A stretch of DNA of 64,000 bases, taken from contig DGHQ01000044.1 in NCBI GenBank assembly GCA_002392915.1, positions 1 to 64,000 of the forward strand. Direction: 5' to 3'. The translations under genes were made by a program, and so were the position numbers. Positions 17,911 through 26,013 of this stretch are shown here, in pieces. The notes below the pieces were generated by a model that did not search any database, was not told the origin of the DNA, and worked only from the letters and a program-made list of their open reading frames with translations. This DNA comes from Bacteroidales bacterium UBA3844. GTDB lineage: Bacteria; Bacteroidota; Bacteroidia; Bacteroidales; Paludibacteraceae. The first letter of the stretch is position 1, and every line of letters begins with the position of its first letter.

Positions 17911-19581
17911 ATGTGTGGTATAGTTTGTGCGTTCGACCTAAAGAAATCAGCACAGGAGTTGCGTCCTCAACTCCTTGAAATGTCCAAAAGAATTCGTCAC
18001 CGTGGACCAGATTGGTCGGGAATATTTTGTGACGATAAAGCGATACTTGCTCACGAAAGACTTGCTATTGTCGACCCTCAAAGCGGTCAGCAGCCATTAT
18101 ATAGCAAAGATGGCAAACTTGTGCTTGCCGTAAACGGAGAAATCTACAACCATCAGAGCATCCGCGACCGTCAGGCTGGGTCATACGAGTTTCTCACTAA
18201 GAGTGACTGTGAGGTGATCCTCTCGCTCTACCGTGAGAAAGGAATCAATTTTATTGAAGACCTGAACGGAATTTTTGCTTTCGTGCTCTACGATATTGAG
18301 AATGATGTCTATTTGATCGCTCGCGACCATGAAGGTATTATTCCTCTATATATGGGATGGGATCATAACGGAACTTTCTACGTCGCTTCTGAAATGAAAG
18401 CCCTTGAAGGATTTTGCGAGACAATCAAATCTTTTCCTCCAGGACAATATTTCTACTCTAAAGATGGAGAGTTGAAGACGTGGTATAAGCGAGACTGGAT
18501 GGAATACGACGCAGTCAAGGACAACACATCAAATATAGATGAACTCCGCAGTGCACTTGAAAGCGCAGTCAAACGTCAGTTGATGACGGATGTGCCATAC
18601 GGAGTGCTTCTTTCTGGTGGACTCGACTCATCCATCGTCTCTGCAATTGCCAAGAAATTCGCATCTCAGCGTGTGGAGAGTGGCGACAAGCAGGGAGCAT
18701 GGTGGCCACAGTTGCACTCATTCGCAGTAGGATTGAAGGGAGCTCCAGACTTACTTGCGGCAAAGAAAGTAGCCGACCATATCGGCACTGTGCACCACGA
18801 AATCAACTTCACAGTGCAGGAAGGATTGGACGCGGTGCGCGACGTCATCTATCATATTGAGACATACGATGTGACAACGGTAAGAGCAAGCACACCGATG
18901 TATCTTCTTGCCCGCGTCATCAAGAGCATGGGAATAAAGATGGTACTTTCCGGAGAAGGAGCCGACGAAATCTTTGGCGGATACCTGTATTTCCATAAGG
19001 CTCCAAATGCGGAAGAATTGCATAAGGAGACGGTGCGTAAACTTTCAAAGCTCCACATGTACGACTGCTTGCGAGCCAACAAGAGCCTTTCTGCATGGGG
19101 TGTCGAGGGACGTGTGCCATTCCTGGATAAAGAATTTATGGATGTGGCGATGCGATTGAATCCAAAAGACAAGTTGAGCGGCACCGTCGGCAGAATAGAG
19201 AAATGGATCCTTCGTAAGGCATTCGAGGACTACTTGCCAGAAGAGGTGGCATGGCGACAGAAAGAGCAGTTCTCAGACGGTGTCGGCTACAGCTGGATTG
19301 ATACTTTGAAAGAACTCACGTCGCAGCAGGTCACAGACGAGCAGATGTCTCATGCGGCAGAAAGATTCCCAATCAACCCACCTATGACAAAAGAGGAATA
19401 CTACTATCGTAGCATCTTCGAGGAGCATTTTCCAAGTCAGACAGCAGCGCAGACAGTGCCAAGCGAGAAGAGTGTGGCATGTTCCACAGCTATCGCGCTT
19501 GAGTGGGATGAAGCGTTCAAGAACATGAATGACCCATCTGGTAGAGCTGTGAAGAGTGTACATAATCAGGCTTATAAGTAA
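17911..19581 (+). CDS. asnB: Asparagine synthase (glutamine-hydrolysing), type B
   Basis: Makes asparagine from aspartate, ATP and glutamine. 556 residues. The mature N-terminal nucleophile is Cys2 (MCGIVCAFD), with RHRGPDWSG and NGEIYNH in the glutaminase domain. The synthetase domain has the pyrophosphate loop LSGGLDSS (about residue 235) and SGEGADEIFGGY, then RVPFLDKEF. It lies downstream of gltBD in the same orientation, giving a nitrogen assimilation cluster. A good terminator follows at 19614. Confidence 0.95.
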   Translation: MCGIVCAFDLKKSAQELRPQLLEMSKRIRHRGPDWSGIFCDDKAILAHERLAIVDPQSGQQPLYSKDGKLVLAVNGEIYNHQSIRDRQAGSYEFLTKSDCEVILSLYREKGINFIEDLNGIFAFVLYDIENDVYLIARDHEGIIPLYMGWDHNGTFYVASEMKALEGFCETIKSFPPGQYFYSKDGELKTWYKRDWMEYDAVKDNTSNIDELRSALESAVKRQLMTDVPYGVLLSGGLDSSIVSAIAKKFASQRVESGDKQGAWWPQLHSFAVGLKGAPDLLAAKKVADHIGTVHHEINFTVQEGLDAVRDVIYHIETYDVTTVRASTPMYLLARVIKSMGIKMVLSGEGADEIFGGYLYFHKAPNAEELHKETVRKLSKLHMYDCLRANKSLSAWGVEGRVPFLDKEFMDVAMRLNPKDKLSGTVGRIEKWILRKAFEDYLPEEVAWRQKEQFSDGVGYSWIDTLKELTSQQVTDEQMSHAAERFPINPPMTKEEYYYRSIFEEHFPSQTAAQTVPSEKSVACSTAIALEWDEAFKNMNDPSGRAVKSVHNQAYK

Positions 19582-19613
19582 AAAGATAGGCAGCATAATA
19601 ATTTGTTTCTTGG

Positions 19614-19644
19614 GGGCGATGCAGTGATGCGTCGCCCTTTTTTG
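19614..19644 (+). terminator. Rho-independent terminator after asnB
   Basis: Arms GGGCGATGC and GCGTCGCCC (one G-T wobble) with a short loop are followed by six or more T, 32 bases past the asnB stop. Confidence 0.8.
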
Positions 19645-19716
19645 TGAATTCGAAATTATAAATACGAGATGCAAAATCGTTAATCATTAATCGTTAAATC
19701 CCATAATCGATTAAAC

Positions 19717-19919
19717 CGATTCCATAATGATTCCGGTCTGGCGACCGGAATCATTATGGAATCGGCTACCGTCGCAAGCGATAAAGGGTCTACGACCCTT
19801 CATGTGAGGAGATATTGACGTGATGCCGACAAAACCAACACAGTATCGATATTAGAAAAATGGACATTTCACAAACACTTAATCGATTCCATGATTGTAG
19901 GGGCAGGTTTCAAACCTGT
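19717..19919. repeat. Inverted copy of the 5981-6066 repeat, and an inverted palindromic repeat
   Basis: 19717-19800 is the reverse complement of 5981-6066 with few changes. It contains ATTCCGGTC and GACCGGAAT arms and AAGGGTC-TAC-GACCCTT (19784-19800; the loop is GTA on the other strand). 19898-19919 is a reversed copy of the GGGGCAGGTTT palindrome, decayed on one side. These lie in the 623-base gap 19582-20204, which has no gene. Confidence 0.8.
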
Positions 19920-19957
19920 ACGCAGAAATCATAATCAAACAGATAAATTTAATGTAT

Positions 19958-20066
19958 AAAGTGCTCAAATCGACTTCGGCAATACGTGTTTGAGCACTTT
20001 TGAGCTCAGTCGCTTATGAATACGACAACCAATTAGACGAGGCATATCCCGTCTAACCAATTTTTT
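19958..20066 (+). other. Two strong hairpins upstream of the GH94 gene
   Basis: The first has a perfect 12-base stem (AAAGTGCTCAAA, 19958-19969; TTTGAGCACTTT, 19989-20000) with a 19-base loop. The second has arms TTAGACG (20033-20039) and CGTCTAA (20050-20056), and a T-run follows at 20061-20066, so it is terminator-like. No open frame precedes them. They may be a decayed transcription unit's end, a small RNA, or leader structures. Confidence 0.5.
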
Positions 20067-20109
20067 ACGCCTATAAGCCAAAAACTTTATTGAAAAACAT
20101 ACCCACGTC

Positions 20110-20142
20110 TTTCCAATTCTTCATTTTTATTGCTTATTTTTG
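20110..20142 (+). promoter_or_regulatory. Possible promoter of the GH94 gene
   Basis: TATTTTTG at 20135-20142 fits the -7 consensus. TTTC at 20110-20113 is a weak -33 element, 21 bases upstream. The leader to the ATG at 20205 would be about 55 bases. Confidence 0.4.
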
Positions 20143-20204
20143 CCAATGTTATCTTATTTTGAGGTAATAGGACTTGAAAGAAATAATAAAAACATTAATA
20201 ATTT

Positions 20205-22601
20205 ATGCAGTTCGGACATTTCGATGACAAGCGTAAAGAGTATGTTGTGACCAATCCGGCTACTCCTAAATCATGGAGCAACTATCTTGGTGACACTCGT
20301 TACGGCGCAATCATCACAAACAACGCAGGTGGATACTCTTTCTACCGTTCATCAGTGCAGGGTTGTTTCCTTCGCCTAAAGTTTAATACAGTTCCTAATG
20401 ATCAGCCAGGTCGCTACATCTATCTTCACGACCGTGATTCTAAGGATTTCTGGAGTGGTAGCTGGCAGCCAGTTGGCAAGCCTCTTGACAAGTACAAGAG
20501 CGAGTGCCGCCACGGTTCAGCCTACACAATCATCTCTTCTGAGTATGAGGGAATCAAGACGGAGACTCTTTACTTCGTGCCACTTGGCCAGGAGTTTGAG
20601 GTTTGGAGAGTGAAGGTGACTAACAATTCAGGCAAGAAGAGAAACCTACGTGCTTTCACTTACGCAGAGTTCGCTTCTAACTGGAACATGCACGATGATA
20701 GCAACAACTTGCAGTACACTCAGTATATCATCAAGACTTCTTACGCTGATGGTTTTATCGATCACGGTAACAACCTTTACATGCCGGAGGAGCCAGATAA
20801 TTTCCAGAATAAGGACCAGGCTCGTCACTCTTTCATCGGTGTCGTAGGTCAGCCTGTCACTGGTTATGATTCAGACCGTGACAAGTTTATCGGCCTTTAC
20901 CATACTTACGCTAATCCAGAGTCTGTCGTTAAGGGTCAGTGTGGCAACACAGTGACTGAGGGAGACAACGGATGTGGTACACTTCAGGTGGATTTGACAC
21001 TTGAGGCTGGCGAGACTAAGGAATTCACAGTAGTTCTTGGTATCGGTAAGGCTTGGGTAGAAGGTAAGAAAGCTGCTGAGATCGTAGCGTCTCCAGCAAA
21101 GGTTGAGGCTGAGTACAAGAAAGTCGTTGACTACTGGCACGGACGTATCGAGGGTCTTTCAGCTGAGACACCAGACGCTGATTTCAACTCGATGATCAAC
21201 ATGTGGAATCCATTCAACAACCTTATCACATACGCATGGAGCCGCGCTGCTTCTTTGATCTACCGTGGTGAGCGTGATGGTATGGGCTACCGTGACACAA
21301 TCCAGGATATGCTTGGTGTCATTCACAATATTCCAGAAGAGGTTGTGGAAAGACTTGAGCTTATGTTGACAGGTCAGAACTCAAACGGTGGTGCAATGCC
21401 AGTCGTTAAGCCTTTCGCTCACAATCCAGGTCACGAGGCTCCAACTCCAGAGAACGAGTTCCGTTCAGACGACTGTATGTGGCTGTTCAACACAGTACCA
21501 ACATACGTAAAGGAGATTGGTAATATCGACTACTACAACAAGGTGCTTCCTTACTCAGACAAAGGAGAGGGCACAGTGCTTGATCACCTACGTCGCGCTA
21601 TCCAGTTCAACCTTGATCGTCTTGGCAAGAATGGTCTTCCATGCGGATTGAAGGCAGACTGGAACGACTGCTTGGTGCTTGGTGCTAAGGGAGAGACAGT
21701 ATTCGTGGCTATGCAGCTTCGTTACGCTCTTACAGTATATATCGATATCTGTACACGTCTGTCTAAGTTCGACGAGGTTAAGTGGGCAGAGGGTCATCTG
21801 ACAACTCTTTCTGCTAACATCGACAAGGCAGCATGGGATGGCGAGTGGTACGTACGTGCTATCAAGGAAGACGGATATGTGTTCGGAACAAGCAAGAACC
21901 CAATCAAGGAGGGTAATATCTGGCTTAACCCACAGTCGTGGGCTATCATCTCAGGTCAGGCTACTGGCGAGAGAGCAGAGACAGTGATGAACTCAGTGGA
22001 AAAGCATCTTGCGATCGAATACGGACTAGTGCTTTGCGATCCTCCTTTCGAGAAGACAGAGGCAAGCGTAATCAAGGCTCCTTTGTTCATCAAGGGTATG
22101 AAGGAGAACGCTGCTGTATTCCAGCACACACAGGGTTGGGGAATCATGGCAGACTGTATTCTAGGTCACGGTAAGCGTGCATTCAAGAACTACAAGAACT
22201 ATCTTCCTGCAAACTACAACACACGTGCTGAGGTTCGTCAGATTGAGCCATACGTATATGCGCAGACAACTTGCTCAACTTACAACATGCGCGCAGGTCA
22301 GAGCCGTTGTCCATGGTTGTCGGGTACAGCATCTTGGGCATACTTCACAGCAGCTCAGTACATCCTTGGTATTCGTCCAGACTACAACGGATTGCTAATT
22401 GATCCATGTATCCCAGCATGGGAAGGCTTCAAGGCAACACGTCGTTTCCGTGGCAATATCATCAATATCGTTGTCAAGAACCCTAACAAGGTTGAGAAGG
22501 GTGTCAAGAGCATCACTGTCGACGGTAAGGCTGTAACTGGCAATGTAGTGCCAGCAGACATGCTATCTAACGGTTGCAACGTAGAGGTTATCATGGGATA
22601 A
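20205..22601 (+). CDS. GH94 family glycoside phosphorylase (cellobiose phosphorylase-like)
   Basis: Predicted to cleave a beta-linked disaccharide with inorganic phosphate, giving glucose 1-phosphate and a free sugar in the cytoplasm; no signal peptide is present. 798 residues, close to the usual length of cellobiose and chitobiose phosphorylases. The N-terminal beta-sandwich starts MQFGHFDDKRKEYVV and has the NPATPKSW and YGAIITNNAGGYSFY segments. The catalytic (alpha/alpha)6 domain has RDTIQDMLGV and the general-acid motif ADWNDCL (Asp485 to Asp488). The C-terminal part carries GTASWAYFTA and IRPDYNGLLIDPCIP. Cellobiose is the most likely substrate by overall resemblance, but related specificities (N,N'-diacetylchitobiose, laminaribiose) cannot be excluded. 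Confidence 0.88.
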   Translation: MQFGHFDDKRKEYVVTNPATPKSWSNYLGDTRYGAIITNNAGGYSFYRSSVQGCFLRLKFNTVPNDQPGRYIYLHDRDSKDFWSGSWQPVGKPLDKYKSECRHGSAYTIISSEYEGIKTETLYFVPLGQEFEVWRVKVTNNSGKKRNLRAFTYAEFASNWNMHDDSNNLQYTQYIIKTSYADGFIDHGNNLYMPEEPDNFQNKDQARHSFIGVVGQPVTGYDSDRDKFIGLYHTYANPESVVKGQCGNTVTEGDNGCGTLQVDLTLEAGETKEFTVVLGIGKAWVEGKKAAEIVASPAKVEAEYKKVVDYWHGRIEGLSAETPDADFNSMINMWNPFNNLITYAWSRAASLIYRGERDGMGYRDTIQDMLGVIHNIPEEVVERLELMLTGQNSNGGAMPVVKPFAHNPGHEAPTPENEFRSDDCMWLFNTVPTYVKEIGNIDYYNKVLPYSDKGEGTVLDHLRRAIQFNLDRLGKNGLPCGLKADWNDCLVLGAKGETVFVAMQLRYALTVYIDICTRLSKFDEVKWAEGHLTTLSANIDKAAWDGEWYVRAIKEDGYVFGTSKNPIKEGNIWLNPQSWAIISGQATGERAETVMNSVEKHLAIEYGLVLCDPPFEKTEASVIKAPLFIKGMKENAAVFQHTQGWGIMADCILGHGKRAFKNYKNYLPANYNTRAEVRQIEPYVYAQTTCSTYNMRAGQSRCPWLSGTASWAYFTAAQYILGIRPDYNGLLIDPCIPAWEGFKATRRFRGNIINIVVKNPNKVEKGVKSITVDGKAVTGNVVPADMLSNGCNVEVIMG

Positions 22602-22638
22602 TCTATTGCGGGCAGGTTTGAAACCTACCGGATATAAG

Positions 22639-22676
22639 ACAGGGTAAGGAATAAAAATCCTTGCCCTGTTTTTTTG
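22639..22676 (+). terminator. Rho-independent terminator after the GH94 gene
   Basis: Arms ACAGGGTAAGGA and TCCTTGCCCTGT (one wobble) with a seven-base loop are followed by seven or more T. A partial copy of the GGGCAGGTTT palindrome (22610-22628) sits between the stop codon and the terminator. Confidence 0.85.
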
Positions 22677-22883
22677 TGTGATTTGATGATGTATAGACGC
22701 AACTCCTCGAATCTTCAAGTGTTAAATTTATATGTGCGAATGGTAATTTTGAATATATAAACAAACCATTCGCATCTCTAAACCGTTAAACAAGAATCCA
22801 TTCTAAATACAGAATGAATAACCATCAATCACTCATCATATTTAGTACCAAACTCTGAGTCTCTGTGTTTATTCTATCTATAT

Positions 22884-23110
22884 GTTCTCGCCTTCGGCTC
22901 TCACTGAATAAAACCACAGAGGAACAAAAATCACGGAGAAAGTCTACTACTTTTTATGAGAAAAATAGACAATTTTCCACTAGTCAATCATTCCATGATC
23001 GTAGGGGCATCAGCAATAGGACAATTTACTCAAATTTTGCAAGTGAATATTCGCAAGTCCCGAAGGGACGGTATCTTATAGGCAGGGGTGATAACCCCTG
23101 TTTTCATGTG
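22884..23110. repeat. Composite of four dispersed repeats
   Basis: In order: the CTCGCC-TTC-GGCTC palindrome (22888-22901); the ACCACAGAGG/GAGAAAGTCTAC element (22909-22967); half of the GGGGCA palindrome, inverted (22996-23004); and an inverted copy of part of 2023-2125, with GTCCC-GAA-GGGAC (23057-23069) and CAGGGGT-GATA-ACCCCTG. This fills most of the 662-base gap 22602-23263; no gene is supported there. Confidence 0.75.
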
Positions 23111-23165
23111 AAGAACGGTATCGAACCGGCAACGAAATTAAGATCTATTCACGTCGAACCGATAA

Positions 23166-23208
23166 TATAAAAAACGCACGGACATGCGTGTCATACGTCC
23201 GTGCGTTT
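23166..23208 (-). terminator. Terminator of the PepSY-like gene pair
   Basis: A perfect 12-base stem, AAACGCACGGAC with GTCCGTGCGTTT, is followed by a T-run on the minus strand. It is 55 bases past the stop of the gene at 23264. Confidence 0.8.
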
Positions 23209-23263
23209 CATCATAGTTGTCATACGAATATAATACATGTCATTTTTCCGACACATCAACTGT

Positions 23264-23701
23264 TTATAGCTCCTGCCCGTCAGCAGTAAGATGCAGGAAC
23301 TTGTCTCGTTTGCCATTTTTCTCCAGCTCCAGCTGATAATATTCCGTCGACGGTGTCTTCACAAATTTTGAATCGTCGATGCGGTAGCCAGCATATTTGG
23401 CACTCACATAACTCGTCACCTTTTCCGGCAACTCATTCTGATAAATATCTGTATAGGTGTGAGTCCACGAGCCATCAGACTTGAACCAAGCTTCCATTTC
23501 ATGCCCATCCTGGAAAAATTCAGCCTTATATAGTTTGTTCTCCAATTCCCACTGTGGATACACACCTTCAAACATACTACTGAATGTTTGCTCTACCGCT
23601 TTTGGCACATCACTGGAAGCCAAGTCCTTATCGTCGTCACATGACACAAAATTAAAGAGAGCTGCCAGGAAGAATGTTGTTATGAAAATTCTCCTCTTCA
23701 T
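23264..23701 (-). CDS. PepSY-like (DUF2874) lipoprotein
   Basis: 145 residues. The lipoprotein signal FFLAALFNFVSC gives a lipidated Cys at about residue 21, followed by an acidic DDDKD. Two PepSY-like halves follow: VPKAVEQTFSSMFEGVYPQWELE and LPEKVTSYVSAKYAGYRIDDSK, each with the helix-then-strand pattern of the family. Such periplasmic or outer-membrane-facing proteins are often encoded with two-component systems and may modulate the sensor, but their biochemical role is not established. It follows a second PepSY-like gene after 47 bases, and both share the leader TTTAGTTAAACAAT. Co-transcription is likely. Confidence 0.75.
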   Translation of the reverse strand: MKRRIFITTFFLAALFNFVSCDDDKDLASSDVPKAVEQTFSSMFEGVYPQWELENKLYKAEFFQDGHEMEAWFKSDGSWTHTYTDIYQNELPEKVTSYVSAKYAGYRIDDSKFVKTPSTEYYQLELEKNGKRDKFLHLTADGQEL

Positions 23702-23748
23702 CGTCGTTTTCTTTTTTAGTTAAACAATTTTTTGCTTTTCTCTCAAAA

Positions 23749-24192
23749 TCAGTCGTCAATACCCACCAACTGGAATTGGCCGTCAAACTTAAGTTCAATA
23801 TGGCTGGAAAGCTTTACGTCGTACCCTCTGCGATCACGGTCGATCTCCAGAATCTTTGTCTGAGGATAAGAGTCTGCCACAAACTTTGAAATGGATTCAG
23901 GGACGAGGGCTGCCGGCACCTGGCTCTTCTTGCACTCCACCTCAATCCAGTCGCCCTTGCTGTCAAACTCCAGCTTGTCTCCGTTTGTAAAGATGACGTC
24001 GTAAGTCTTTCCGAACAACTCTGAGTCGACTTTTGCCAAAGCCACCTTCTGACCAGCAAAATGATTATTGATGATCTGTTGCGCGTTTGCAGGCAACTGC
24101 TCAATCTTGATTGGTTTGTCCTGTCCTGCAAAAACTAATGTCTGGGCACTCAATGCACAACCTACTGCGAATAATTTCATTAACCTTTTCAT
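23749..24192 (-). CDS. PepSY-like (DUF2874) periplasmic protein
   Basis: 147 residues from the ATG at 24192; the frame extends 17 codons further, but only this start gives a clean signal peptide (MKRLMKLFAVGCALSAQTLVFA, cleaved before GQDKP). Two PepSY-like halves: IKIEQLPANAQQIINNHF...KVALAKVDSE and LVPESISKFVADSYPQTKILEIDRD. It resembles its downstream neighbour in domain layout and leader sequence, suggesting duplication, but it is a soluble exported protein rather than a lipoprotein. The kinase/regulator pair lies next to it on the same strand, though separated by a 534-base repeat region. Confidence 0.75.
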   Translation of the reverse strand: MKRLMKLFAVGCALSAQTLVFAGQDKPIKIEQLPANAQQIINNHFAGQKVALAKVDSELFGKTYDVIFTNGDKLEFDSKGDWIEVECKKSQVPAALVPESISKFVADSYPQTKILEIDRDRRGYDVKLSSHIELKFDGQFQLVGIDD

Positions 24193-24349
24193 GTCCTTTA
24201 CTTTTTTAGTTAAACAATGATTGATTTTTGATTTCAATTGCAAAGTAAAAGCCCAAATCTGAAAAGAATCTGAAAATTTGTGAACTGCTTAAAATTTAAT
24301 TAAAAATTTTGGTTTTAGAGTTTGATAATTGTTGTCCCTCCCCCATCTC

Positions 24350-24713
24350 TTCTGCGAGTTTGAGCAAGAACGAGCTATCTATTTTTCATCATATTTGGCG
24401 TCTGGAAGACGCTATTGAGCGAAGCGAGACTAAGCCGGGACGAAGTCTCGGGGGTAGCGACAACATCAAAAACCTTGCCTGAAAGGCAATACATTTTTTT
24501 ACGAGTTCAAGCAAGAACGAGCTATATATTTTTCATCATATTTGGCGTCTGGAAGACGCTATTGAGCGAAGCGAGACTAACCCGGGACGAAGTCTCGGGG
24601 GATTGCGACAACATCATAAAACTTGCCTGAAAGGCAATACATTTTTTAACGAGTTCAAGCAAGAACGAGCTATTCATCACTTTGCGGACAGGTTTGAAAC
24701 CTGCCCCTACGAT
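24350..24713. repeat. Tandem 147-base repeat with GNA-loop palindromes
   Basis: Two units start with AGCAAGAACGAGCTAT at 24363 and 24510, and a third start is at 24658. Each full unit has GCGTCT-GGA-AGACGC (first at 24398-24412), the mini-hairpin GCGAAGC (24419-24425), CCGGGAC-GAA-GTCTCGG (24435-24451) and TTGCCT-GAA-AGGCAA (24475-24489). The same ordered module is present once at 4097-4190. A copy of the GGCAGGTTT palindrome closes the array (24682-24713). No gene is supported in the gap 24193-24726. Confidence 0.88.
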
Positions 24714-24726
24714 TACAGGTGTACCC

Positions 24727-26013
24727 CTAAATGTCAGAAGTCTCCTTCCCTATCTCAAAACAATGCATAGCGTCGGAAAACTTATATTTTATGTAGAGTC
24801 CGCTCTGTCTGCAGATGGCTTGTGAAATTGGAAGACCAAGTCCTGTGGAATTCTGTTTGCCTGGAGTATGGTAGAAAGGCACGAAAATCTGATTGTCTGG
24901 CAAAGCCTCTTCTATTCCACTATTTAAGACCCGCAAGTGGTCGGCCGTACTTTCCACTATAACAAGTCCACCTTGCTTATTGTGGACAAATGCATTTTTC
25001 AGCAGGTTGGTGAGCAACATCGTCGCCAGAGTGGGATCCATTACATGCTGGAAATCGGAAGAAGATCGCATTTCGACGTGGATTTGCATTGCCGTGAAGA
25101 TGGATTGCAGATCGGGCAAGATCCGCTCAGTCAGATTCTGAAAACTGACTAGTTCGCTTTTGGTGAATTGACCGTTTTCGATGCGGGAAAGGTTGAGCAG
25201 AGTGCGGTTGAGCTGCACCATATTCCGAAGTTTACGGATCACTTTGCCAATCTCCACAATCTGCTCCTCACCCAAAGCAGGGTCTTCCATCAACAATTCC
25301 AACTGGTTCATGCAAACAGCCAGAGGGGTTTGAAGCTCGTGAGAGGCATTGCCGATGAAGTTTTTTTGTATCTCATACTGTTTTTGGCTTCTCAGCATAG
25401 ATTGCTCCACCGTCTCATTCAGCTGTCGGAATTCATCAATATTTGTAGGATTTACAAGTTTAGACGGTTTTTTGTGCAGACGGAACAGCTCCGTCCAACG
25501 CAGCAGATTATAGAGGGGTTTCATGGTCTGACGCATCGAAAGAGTGTTGAGAAGCATCGTTCCAAACAGCAGGATCAAAGCCAGCGTGAGCATCCACTTG
25601 AAAATAGTCTCACGCAGATCATCTTTTTCAATGTGAGGGGTGTAGACCTCCAGTTCGTGGAAATTTCCGTCGTCATCACAATAGATAGTGGTCAGCATAC
25701 GGGCAGACTCGTATTCCCTCATTTCCTTCACATAAACCTCACGGTCCTCATATCTGATATGATCATGAGAGGCTGCATACTCCGCGCTGACATCACGTAT
25801 GGTGAATTGATTGTTATTGGAAATAAATGCCTCCTCCAGCTCTTCGCCCGCTAACGTACGCTTTATGATAATCTCCGACATCTCCTCAAGAGAGTCGTCG
25901 GTCTCATCATTCACCTCATCAATCAGAGCGTAATAGAAAGGGATGCTCCAAAATATGATTAGCAGTGCCATCAGCACAGAAAGACGCAGAGAGATATGAT
26001 GCAGCAGTTTCAT
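24727..26013 (-). CDS. Two-component sensor histidine kinase
   Basis: 428 residues, inner membrane. TM1 is about 10-30 and TM2 about 138-158, with a periplasmic sensor region of roughly 105 residues between them. Next come a linker, a HisKA domain with phosphoacceptor His225 (GNASHELQTPLAV), and a HATPase domain with N-box NLLKNAFVHN and G-box GLGLPIS. The protein ends soon after. It overlaps the upstream regulator gene by four bases (ATGA), so the pair is translationally coupled. The signal is unknown; the nearby PepSY-like proteins are plausible accessory or target genes. Confidence 0.92.
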   Translation of the reverse strand: MKLLHHISLRLSVLMALLIIFWSIPFYYALIDEVNDETDDSLEEMSEIIIKRTLAGEELEEAFISNNNQFTIRDVSAEYAASHDHIRYEDREVYVKEMREYESARMLTTIYCDDDGNFHELEVYTPHIEKDDLRETIFKWMLTLALILLFGTMLLNTLSMRQTMKPLYNLLRWTELFRLHKKPSKLVNPTNIDEFRQLNETVEQSMLRSQKQYEIQKNFIGNASHELQTPLAVCMNQLELLMEDPALGEEQIVEIGKVIRKLRNMVQLNRTLLNLSRIENGQFTKSELVSFQNLTERILPDLQSIFTAMQIHVEMRSSSDFQHVMDPTLATMLLTNLLKNAFVHNKQGGLVIVESTADHLRVLNSGIEEALPDNQIFVPFYHTPGKQNSTGLGLPISQAICRQSGLYIKYKFSDAMHCFEIGKETSDI

